From positions 1 to 16,595 of the forward strand of contig CAZZVB010000091.1 in assembly GCA_964657445.1 (NCBI GenBank): 16,595 nt of DNA, written 5' to 3'. The DNA is from LMUY01 sp964657445. Its GTDB lineage: Bacteria > Pseudomonadota > Alphaproteobacteria > Acetobacterales > Acetobacteraceae. Positions 1 to 6,003 of the stretch are shown in pieces. The stretch's first letter is position 1; every line of letters starts with the position of its first letter. The notes under the pieces are model-generated. The model did not search any database, was not told the origin of the DNA, and saw only the letters and a program-made list of their open reading frames with translations. The translations under genes were made by a program, and so were the position numbers.

Positions 1-1443
1 ACGCTCCGTATCCTGCTGCGGGAGGATGCGGACATGCTCGATCCGACCCTGGCGAGAACCTATGTCGGGCGCATCGTGTTCGCAGGGCTTTGCGACAAGC
101 TGTTCGACATCGACGACAAGCTGCAGATCGTCCCGCAACTCGCCACCGGCTACGAGTACAGCGACCCCAAGACGCTGGTCATCCATCTCCGGCCCGGCGT
201 GAAGTTCCAGGACGCGACGCCGATGGACGCGGCGGCGGTCAAGTACAGCCTTGAACGCCACCTCAATATGCAAGGCAGCGCACGGCGGAGCGAAATCAAC
301 AACATCGATCACATCGACGTCGTGGACCCGTTGACCGTGCGGCTTGCGCTGAAGACGGCGTCTGCCCCCTTTGTCGCGCAGCTGACCGACCGCGCGGGGA
401 TGATCGTCTCGCCCAAGGCTGCGGAGGCCGCAGGCAAGGATTTCGGCCTGCACCCGGTCTGCGCCGGGCCGATGAAGTTCGTCGAGCGAGTGGCGCAAGA
501 CCACATCACCCTGGAACGCTTCGCAGACTACTGGAACAAGGACGCGATCCACATCGACCGGGTGATCTACCAGCCGATCCCCGATAGCTCGATCCGACTG
601 GCCAATCTCCAGGCCGGCAGTGCGGACCTCGTCGAATACATCATCCCGACCGACACCGATGCGGTGAAGCGCAACCCGAAGCTGAGGCTGATCGCCTATG
701 ACGGACTCGGCTACCAGGGCATCACGTACAATCTCGGCAATGGGCCGCGCGCGAAAACGCCGCTCGGGGAGAGCGCGCTGGTGCGCCAGGCGTTCGACAT
801 GTCGATCGACCGCGATGCGCTAATCCAGGTCGTTTACAACGGGATGTATCCTCCAACGGCGCAGGCCGTGCCGCCGGAAAGCCCGTTCTTCGACGCCGGT
901 GTAAAGCCGGTCGCGCGTGACGTGGACAAGGCGAAGGCGCTGCTGAAACAGGCCGGCGTAAAGACGCCGCTGCCGGTCAGTTTGATTGTGCCGAACAATC
1001 CTGACCTGCTGCAGATGGGCGAAGTGATCCAGTCCATGGCGTCCGAAGCCGGGTTCGACGTCAAGATCACCGCAATGGAATTTGCCTCCTCGCTAGACCT
1101 GGCGCAGTCGGGCGGGTTCGAAGCGTACATGCTGGCCTGGTCCGGGCGCGTCGATCCGGACGGCAATCTGTATAGCTTCCTGCGTTCCACGACGGGGACG
1201 CAGAACTACGGGAAATATGCCAGCCCGGAGATGGACAAGCTGCTCGACGACGCGAGGGCCGAGGAAGACACCGCCAAGCGGAAAGTGCTGTACGGCCAGA
1301 TCGCGGAGCTGGGTCAGAAAGACCTGCCAATCTCGTACCTCTACACCACCCGCTACTTCAACGGTCTGTCAGCCAGGGTGAGCGGCTTTAAACCGGTGGC
1401 CGACGGTATGATCCGCCTGCAAGGGATCACCTTGGCGCCATGA
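1..1443 (+). CDS. ABC transporter substrate-binding protein, family 5 (5'-partial)
   Basis: Periplasmic solute-binding protein of an ABC importer of the peptide/nickel/opine class (SBP_bac_5, DppA/OppA/GsiB-like). The reading frame is open from base 1 and gives 480 residues; the signal peptide and first residues lie outside the window. It opens with TLRILLREDADMLDPTLA, which matches the usual start of the mature family domain (a TLRI strand followed by an LDP turn), so little beyond the leader is missing. Other family marks are VPQLATGYEYSD, the HLRPGVKFQDATPMDA segment, AGPMKFVE with the ERFADYW motif, and RQAFDMSIDRDAL. A methionine at base 34 lies inside the conserved start and is not the true start. 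The TGA stop overlaps the ATG of the next permease gene (ATGA). The substrate cannot be read from sequence: di/oligopeptides, glutathione or another small solute are possible. The family call is firm. Confidence 0.93.
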   Translation, partial: TLRILLREDADMLDPTLARTYVGRIVFAGLCDKLFDIDDKLQIVPQLATGYEYSDPKTLVIHLRPGVKFQDATPMDAAAVKYSLERHLNMQGSARRSEINNIDHIDVVDPLTVRLALKTASAPFVAQLTDRAGMIVSPKAAEAAGKDFGLHPVCAGPMKFVERVAQDHITLERFADYWNKDAIHIDRVIYQPIPDSSIRLANLQAGSADLVEYIIPTDTDAVKRNPKLRLIAYDGLGYQGITYNLGNGPRAKTPLGESALVRQAFDMSIDRDALIQVVYNGMYPPTAQAVPPESPFFDAGVKPVARDVDKAKALLKQAGVKTPLPVSLIVPNNPDLLQMGEVIQSMASEAGFDVKITAMEFASSLDLAQSGGFEAYMLAWSGRVDPDGNLYSFLRSTTGTQNYGKYASPEMDKLLDDARAEEDTAKRKVLYGQIAELGQKDLPISYLYTTRYFNGLSARVSGFKPVADGMIRLQGITLAP

Positions 1444-2387
1444 TGGGCGGCCTGCGCGGACGTCTGCTGCAACTCATCCCAACCCTGCTCCTGGTCAGCG
1501 TTCTGGTGTTCGGTCTGCAGCAGTTGATGCCGGGTGACCCGGCGCTCGTGCTGGCCGGCGAGGAGGGCGCCAATCCGCAGGTGCTGGCGCAGATCCGCTC
1601 CGAACTGCTGCTGGACCGTCCGTTGCCCGTGCAATACGGGCATTGGCTGGGCAGGCTGGTGCAGGGCGACCTCGGCTATTCCTGGCGCATCCGTCAGCCA
1701 GTGGCCCAATTGGTGCGGGAAAAGCTGCCGGTGACCTTGCAACTCGGGGCGATGGCGTTCGCGTTCGCGCTGCTGATCGGGGTGCCGGCCGGCGTGCTAT
1801 CGGCGGTGAAGCGCGGCACCTGGTGGGATCACGCGGCCAACCTGATCGGCTTGGGCGGGCTGTCCACGCCAAACTTCTGGCTGGGCATCATGCTGATTTT
1901 GCTCGTATCGGTGCAGCTCGGCTGGCTGCCGCCGTCGGGCTACGTGCCGCTGACGCAGGATTTCTGGCAGTCGATCGCGACGACGATCATGCCGGCCTTC
2001 GTGCTGGGCAATGCGACGGCCGCGGTGCTGATGCGGCACACGCGGTCTGCCATGCTGACGGCGCTGGACCAGGATTACGTGCGGACCGCCCGGGCCAAGG
2101 GCCTGGGCGAGGGCAGGGTGGTCATCCGGCACGCGCTGCGCAACGCGCTGGTGCCGGTGGTGACGCTTGGCGCGCTCGAACTCGGGACGCTGTTTTCGGG
2201 CGCGGTGCTGACGGAGCAGGTGTTCAGCATCCCGGGCTTCGGCAAGCTGGTCGTGGACGCCGTGTTCAACCGGGACTACCCGGTGGTGCAGGGCGTCGTG
2301 ATGGTGACTGCGACGCTGTACATCCTCCTGAATCTGCTGGCGGACGTGCTCTACACGCTGCTGAACCCCAGGCTGCGCGTCGCATGA
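1440..2387 (+). CDS. ABC transporter permease, DppB/OppB type
   Basis: Inner-membrane permease of the same peptide-class importer, 315 residues, a normal length for DppB-type proteins. A first membrane segment lies near residues 9-29 and is followed by the family motif LMPGDPA (29-35). The periplasmic loop contains GDLGYSW (76-82), and several hydrophobic segments follow between about 100 and 305. The cytoplasmic EAA-type loop that docks on the ATPase is seen at about 211-240 (DYVRTARAKGLGEGRVVIRH). The conserved segment VFSIPGFGKL (261-270) is also present. The start is the first of two adjacent ATG codons and overlaps the upstream stop (ATGA). No good Shine-Dalgarno sequence is visible, so translation is probably coupled to the binding-protein gene. 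It pairs with the DppC-type protein encoded next, whose ATG again overlaps this stop. Confidence 0.95.
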   Translation: MMGGLRGRLLQLIPTLLLVSVLVFGLQQLMPGDPALVLAGEEGANPQVLAQIRSELLLDRPLPVQYGHWLGRLVQGDLGYSWRIRQPVAQLVREKLPVTLQLGAMAFAFALLIGVPAGVLSAVKRGTWWDHAANLIGLGGLSTPNFWLGIMLILLVSVQLGWLPPSGYVPLTQDFWQSIATTIMPAFVLGNATAAVLMRHTRSAMLTALDQDYVRTARAKGLGEGRVVIRHALRNALVPVVTLGALELGTLFSGAVLTEQVFSIPGFGKLVVDAVFNRDYPVVQGVVMVTATLYILLNLLADVLYTLLNPRLRVA

Positions 2388-3349
2388 GCGCCACCTCCCT
2401 CAAAGAACCCTCTCCCACCGGGAGAGGGCAGGGTGAGGGGCCGGCTGCTACGATGCCGCCCCTAGGCCTCGCACCCCTCCCGCTTCCCAAGGGCGAGGGC
2501 TTGAGAAAAGCGCGCAGTCCGCTCGCGCTGGCCATGCGGCGGTTCGCCACGCGCCCGGCGGCGGTGTTCGGGCTGATCGTCATCGTGGTGTTCGTGACAA
2601 CTGCCCTGCTGGCGCCGTGGATTGCGCCGTATGACCCGGTGAAGCAGTCCTACACCGTCATCCGCAAAGCCCCGTCCGCCCTGCACTGGTTCGGCACCGA
2701 CGAGAACGGCCGCGACGTTCTCTCCCGTGTGATTTTTGGCGCGCGCGCCACCATGCTGGCCGGGTTGGTCTCGGTCGCGATCGCCTCGGGCGTTGGCGTG
2801 CCGCTCGGATTGCTGGCCGGGTTCGCTGGCGGCTGGACCGATGCGGTGATCGGCCGGGTCGTGGACGCGATGCTGGCCTGCCCGTTCCTCATCCTGGCCA
2901 TAGCATTGGCCGCATTCCTGGGTCCGTCGCTGACGAATGCGATGATCGCGATCGGGGTCACCGCAACGCCGGTGTTCGTGCGGGTCGCCAGGGGCGCCAC
3001 GATCGATGCTGCCGCAAACGAATACGTCGAAGCGGCGCGCGCACTGGGCAATCCGCCATGGCGCGTGGCCGTTCGGCACGTCCTGCCCAATATCGTGCCG
3101 CCAGTGCTGGTGCAGGCCACGCTCGCCATCGCGATGGCGATCATTGCGGAGGCGAGCTTGTCGTTCCTGGGCCTGGGCCAGCAGCCGCCGGCGCCGTCCT
3201 GGGGCTCGATGCTCAACGCGGCGCAACGCTTCCTGACACAGGCGCCGTGGCTGGCGATCTTCCCTGGGGCTGCGATCTTCCTGGCCGTGCTGGCATTCAA
3301 CTTGGTCGGCGACGGATTGCGCGACGCGTTGGACCCTCGGCGGCGTTAG
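2384..3349 (+). CDS. ABC transporter permease, DppC/OppC type, with repeat-derived N-terminal tail
   Basis: Second inner-membrane permease of the importer, 321 residues. The ATG at 2384 overlaps the stop of the DppB-type gene. The frame is open much further upstream, but that part is only an alternative frame of the DppB-type gene. Membrane segment 1 is near residues 59-78. It is followed by the family motifs APYDP and HWFGTDENGRDVLSR, and the ATPase-contact loop EYVEAARALG at 213-222. The SFLGLGQQPPAPSWG segment is also typical. Residues about 7-42 are a low-complexity, Pro/Gly-rich stretch (EPSPTGRGQGEG, then LAPLPLPKGEG) encoded by a palindromic repeat. Family members usually have only a short polar tail before the first membrane segment. 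A later start at Met24 (2453) or Met51 (2534) would shorten or remove the tail. No ATPase gene follows. Confidence 0.93.
   Translation: MSATSLKEPSPTGRGQGEGPAATMPPLGLAPLPLPKGEGLRKARSPLALAMRRFATRPAAVFGLIVIVVFVTTALLAPWIAPYDPVKQSYTVIRKAPSALHWFGTDENGRDVLSRVIFGARATMLAGLVSVAIASGVGVPLGLLAGFAGGWTDAVIGRVVDAMLACPFLILAIALAAFLGPSLTNAMIAIGVTATPVFVRVARGATIDAAANEYVEAARALGNPPWRVAVRHVLPNIVPPVLVQATLAIAMAIIAEASLSFLGLGQQPPAPSWGSMLNAAQRFLTQAPWLAIFPGAAIFLAVLAFNLVGDGLRDALDPRRR
2408..2500. repeat. Palindromic (REP-like) repeat inside the DppC-type coding sequence
   Basis: Bases 2408-2416 (CCCTCTCCC) and 2420-2428 (GGGAGAGGG) form a perfect 9-bp stem with a three-base loop, followed by GCAGGGTGAGGGG. About 50 bases on, a second imperfect palindrome (ACCCCTCCCGCTTCCCAAGG, then GCGAGGG) ends near 2500. 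Elements of this form are familiar as dispersed intergenic repeats in GC-rich proteobacterial genomes; that family assignment is from memory. Here the element keeps the reading frame open and is translated. Only one copy is present in the window, so its dispersed nature is not proved here. Confidence 0.6.
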
Positions 3350-3376
3350 CGCTCACCACGCAGGCGCTAGCCGGCG

Positions 3377-3405
3377 TTGACCCGCCGCGCCGCGCGGTGT
3401 GTCAT
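3377..3405 (+). promoter_or_regulatory. Possible sigma-70-type promoter for the alcohol dehydrogenase
   Basis: TTGACC (3377-3382) matches five of six bases of the -35 consensus. It is followed after 17 bases by TGTCAT (3400-3405), four of six matches to the -10 consensus. Transcription would start about 20-25 bases before the ATG at 3435. The spacer contains a small GC hairpin (CCGCG at 3385-3389, CGCGG at 3393-3397), which might instead be a weak terminator remnant of the transporter operon; no T-run follows it. The -10 match is poor, so this is tentative. Confidence 0.3.
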
Positions 3406-3422
3406 CCGGCCCAGTCAAAAAT

Positions 3423-3429
3423 AGGGAGG
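3423..3429 (+). promoter_or_regulatory. Ribosome binding site fixing the alcohol dehydrogenase start
   Basis: AGGGAGG lies five bases before the ATG at 3435. It decides the start over an in-frame GTG 36 bases upstream (3399), which has no such site, and over an out-of-frame ATG at 3430. Confidence 0.75.
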
Positions 3430-3434
3430 ATGCC

Positions 3435-4490
3435 ATGCGCGCCTGGGCCGTGGTCGAGAACGGGGCTGACCTGCAGGAAATCGAAATGCCGACGCCGGAG
3501 CCAACCGGCAAGCAAGTCCTGCTCGAAGTCACGCATTGCGGCGTATGCCACTCCGACCTGCACATCTGGGAAGGCTTTTACGACATCGGCGGCGGCAAGC
3601 GCATGTCGCTGAAGGATCGCGGCGTAAAGCTTCCGCTCGCCATGGGGCATGAGATCGTGGGCCGCGTCGTCAAGCTCGGGCCGGAGGCGACGGGCGTGTC
3701 CGTGGGCGACGTCCGGATCGTATTCCCCTGGGTCGGCTGCGGCCATTGCGACCGGTGCCTGGCCGAAGAAGACAATATGTGCGTCGAGGGCAAGGCGCTG
3801 GGCGTGTTCCAGAACGGCGGCTATGCGACCCACGTGCTGGCGATGGAGCCGCGCCACCTGATCGACCCTGGCACGGTCGATCCGGCGCTGGCCGCGACCT
3901 ATGCGTGCAGCGGCATCACGGTCTATTCCGCCATCAAGAAAGTCATGCCGCTGCCGCCCGATGCGCCGATCGTGATCGTCGGTGCGGGCGGGCTGGGGCT
4001 GAACGCCATCGCCGTGCTGCAGGCGATGGGTCATCGCAACACCATCGTCGTGGATATCACGGAGGAGAAGCGGGCCAACGCGACCAAGGCCGGCGCTGCC
4101 GCTGTCGTGGACGGCTCGGGTGAGGGCGTGACCGAGCGCATCGTCGCCGCAGCCGGCGGCCCGGTGCGGGCGGTGATCGACCTGGTGAACGGCACGGCGA
4201 CGGCGCGCTTCGCGTTCGCGGCGCTGTCCAAGGGCGGGCGGCTGGTTCAGGTGGGCCTGTTCGGCGGCGATCTGACGCTGATGCTGCCGGTCATGGCGAT
4301 GCGCGAACTCACGGTGGGCGGCAGTTACGTGGGCAATCCGAAGGAGCTTCGCGAATTGGTCAGCCTGGCGCAGGCCGGCACACTCAAGCCGCTGCCCTAC
4401 AGCACGGTGCCAATGGAGCAGGCGAATGCCGCGCTGATGCGCCTGAAAGATGGAAAGGTGACCGGCCGCGTCGTCCTAGCCGCCACGTAG
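3435..4490 (+). CDS. Zinc-dependent alcohol dehydrogenase (MDR superfamily)
   Basis: Cytoplasmic medium-chain dehydrogenase/reductase, 351 residues, interconverting an alcohol and its aldehyde or ketone with a nicotinamide cofactor. All expected metal sites are visible. The catalytic zinc ligands are Cys38 (in GVCHSD), His72-Glu73 (in GHE) and Cys158 (in YACSGIT). The structural zinc cysteines are 102, 105, 108 and 116. The Rossmann motif GAGGLG is at 183-188, and Asp207 at the end of the second strand suggests NAD rather than NADP. Residues about 49-66 form a small insert (YDIGGGKRMSLKDRGVKL) between the two catalytic motifs, seen in a subset of family members. A good ribosome binding site and a possible own promoter suggest a separate unit from the transporter upstream. 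The TAG stop lies inside the inverted repeat shared with otsA. The physiological substrate cannot be told from sequence. Confidence 0.93.
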   Translation: MRAWAVVENGADLQEIEMPTPEPTGKQVLLEVTHCGVCHSDLHIWEGFYDIGGGKRMSLKDRGVKLPLAMGHEIVGRVVKLGPEATGVSVGDVRIVFPWVGCGHCDRCLAEEDNMCVEGKALGVFQNGGYATHVLAMEPRHLIDPGTVDPALAATYACSGITVYSAIKKVMPLPPDAPIVIVGAGGLGLNAIAVLQAMGHRNTIVVDITEEKRANATKAGAAAVVDGSGEGVTERIVAAAGGPVRAVIDLVNGTATARFAFAALSKGGRLVQVGLFGGDLTLMLPVMAMRELTVGGSYVGNPKELRELVSLAQAGTLKPLPYSTVPMEQANAALMRLKDGKVTGRVVLAAT

Positions 4491-4567
4491 GACGGGCGAA
4501 GGCCCATCATCTTTCCAGACCGCAAAGGACCCGCGGTTTGCAGATGATGGGCCCAGGCCCATCCTAC
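4487..4567. repeat. 81-base inverted repeat spanning two convergent stop codons
   Basis: The outer arms are GTAGGACGGGC (4487-4497) and, on the other strand, GTAGGATGGGC (4567-4557), with one mismatch. The inner arms GGCCCATCATCT (4501-4512) and AGATGATGGGCC (4542-4553) are perfectly complementary over 12 bp. A core ACCGC/GCGGT stem (4519-4523 with 4533-4537) encloses nine bases. The TAG stop of the dehydrogenase (4488-4490) and the TAG stop of otsA (4566-4564) are mirror positions of the outer arms. The GTAGGATGGGC...CCCATC pattern resembles dispersed repeats of GC-rich proteobacteria, by memory only. Confidence 0.85.
4501..4553. terminator. Probable bidirectional terminator between convergent genes
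   Basis: The inner 53 bases of the repeat fold into a long hairpin on either strand (12-bp outer stem, internal loop, 5-bp inner stem). It is the only structure between the convergent dehydrogenase and otsA genes. No T-run follows on either side, so it is not a classical intrinsic terminator. Its placement is the main argument. Confidence 0.5.
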
Positions 4568-6003
4568 CGCGCGGCGGCAGTGGCGTCGGTTGCGACTGGC
4601 ACGACCTTGAGGCCGGTGACGGTATTGGCGGGCATCCCGCTTCCCACGCGAAGCAGCGTGGCAAGGAAGGTGCGGCCCCAGAGGCCTGGTGTCGCACCAT
4701 CGATGGCGCGCCAGCACGCTTTCCAACGCTCCTGCCGCTCGGACAGGCTCATGCGCAGCCCGGTATCGAGCGCATCCGCCAGTTCGTCCGGATCGTGCGG
4801 GTTGACGATCAGCGCCGCACCTAACTGCCGGGCTGCGCCAGCGAAGCGCGACAGGATCAGCACGCCAGGGTCCTGCGGATCCTGCGCCGCAATGTATTCC
4901 TTGGCGACCAGGTTCATGCCGTCGCGCAGCGGCGTGACCAGGCCGACGCGGGCTTCCCGCATGTAGCCGGCCATCGTGGCGCGAGCACCAGCCCGTGCGA
5001 CGATGCGCAATGGGGTCCAGTCAGGCTCGCTCCATTCGCTGTTGATCGCGCCGGCCTCGCGGTCCACGGCCTCCCGCAGGTTGATGTAGGCGCTGACGTC
5101 CTTCCGGCTTTCCGCTGCGATCTGCAACATGGTGACCCGGCGGCGCCAGTCTGGCCTTGTTTCCAGCAGACGGCGGTAGCCGGCCAGCCGCTGAATAAGC
5201 CCCTTGGTGGGATCGAGCCGATCCACGCCGAGCACCAGTTTCTGACCCTGCAAGCTGCGCCGCAACCGCTCGGTCGGCGCGCCATGCCAGGCATGTTCGG
5301 CCGTGGCGGCGAACTCGCGCGCCTCGATCTCGACCGGAAAGGCGCCCAGCCGGACCCGGCGGCCATCCACGTGTAGCCAGCCGCCGGTCAGGCGAGTAGC
5401 GCCCGCCAGCCGATGCGCGGCCTCGGCGAAGTTCTCGACGTCATTCTGGGTCTGGAAGCCGATCAGGTCGGCGGAGACGAGATCGCGGATCAGCGCGCCG
5501 GCTTCCGGCACACTGGCGAGCATATCGGCGGACGGGAACGGTATGTGCAGGAAGAAACCGATCGGGGCGGTAATGCCGCGTGCGCGCAACATCGCCGGCA
5601 TAGCCATCAGATGGTAGTCGTGAACCCATAGCATGTCGTTGGGGCGCAGCAGCGGCGCCAGCGCGCCGGCCATACGCTCGTTGACCGTGCGATAGACTTG
5701 CGCATTGCGCCGGTCGAACGTCATCAGCTCAGGCAGAGAGTGAAGCAGCGGCCATAACGTGCTGTTACTAAACTCGTTGTAGTAGCGGTCGTGCTCGTTC
5801 TTGGTCAGGTCGATCGTGGCGTACTGCACCGAACCTTCAATGTGAGACTTTACTTGGTGATCGTTGGAAACATTGCCGCTCCAGCCGAACCACAAGCCGC
5901 CGCGTTGCTCCATCAGCCCGGCCAGCGCGACCGCAAGACCCCCCGCCTGCGCGCCGCTACCAGGCGTCGGGACACGGTTGGAGACGACAACGAGACGGTT
6001 CAT
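4564..6003 (-). CDS. otsA: Trehalose-6-phosphate synthase
   Basis: Cytoplasmic GT20 glycosyltransferase, 479 residues, close to E. coli OtsA in length. It joins glucose from UDP-glucose (or another nucleotide sugar) to glucose-6-phosphate, giving trehalose-6-phosphate. The known active-site positions can be followed: Arg10 in VSNRVP, the GG loop at 21-22, Trp41, YYNEFSNSTLWP (Tyr near 75, Trp84), Asp129 in WVHDYHL, His153 in HIPFP, Arg262 and Lys267 in DRLDPTKG, and Asp361 and Glu369 in RDGMNLVAKE. The ATG overlaps the treY stop (ATGA). GGAGG four bases upstream, inside the last treY codons, supports this start. It is the last gene of the minus-strand operon. The phosphatase OtsB that normally completes the route is neither fused nor adjacent, so trehalose-6-phosphate must be handled by an enzyme encoded elsewhere. 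Confidence 0.97.
   Translation of the reverse strand: MNRLVVVSNRVPTPGSGAQAGGLAVALAGLMEQRGGLWFGWSGNVSNDHQVKSHIEGSVQYATIDLTKNEHDRYYNEFSNSTLWPLLHSLPELMTFDRRNAQVYRTVNERMAGALAPLLRPNDMLWVHDYHLMAMPAMLRARGITAPIGFFLHIPFPSADMLASVPEAGALIRDLVSADLIGFQTQNDVENFAEAAHRLAGATRLTGGWLHVDGRRVRLGAFPVEIEAREFAATAEHAWHGAPTERLRRSLQGQKLVLGVDRLDPTKGLIQRLAGYRRLLETRPDWRRRVTMLQIAAESRKDVSAYINLREAVDREAGAINSEWSEPDWTPLRIVARAGARATMAGYMREARVGLVTPLRDGMNLVAKEYIAAQDPQDPGVLILSRFAGAARQLGAALIVNPHDPDELADALDTGLRMSLSERQERWKACWRAIDGATPGLWGRTFLATLLRVGSGMPANTVTGLKVVPVATDATAAAR

Noticed and set aside
1643..2383. Upstream extension of the DppC-type reading frame
   Set aside because: It is the +1 frame of the DppB-type gene, low in hydrophobic segments and rich in Gly/Arg/Ala. 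The ATGA overlap at 2384 gives a normal start.
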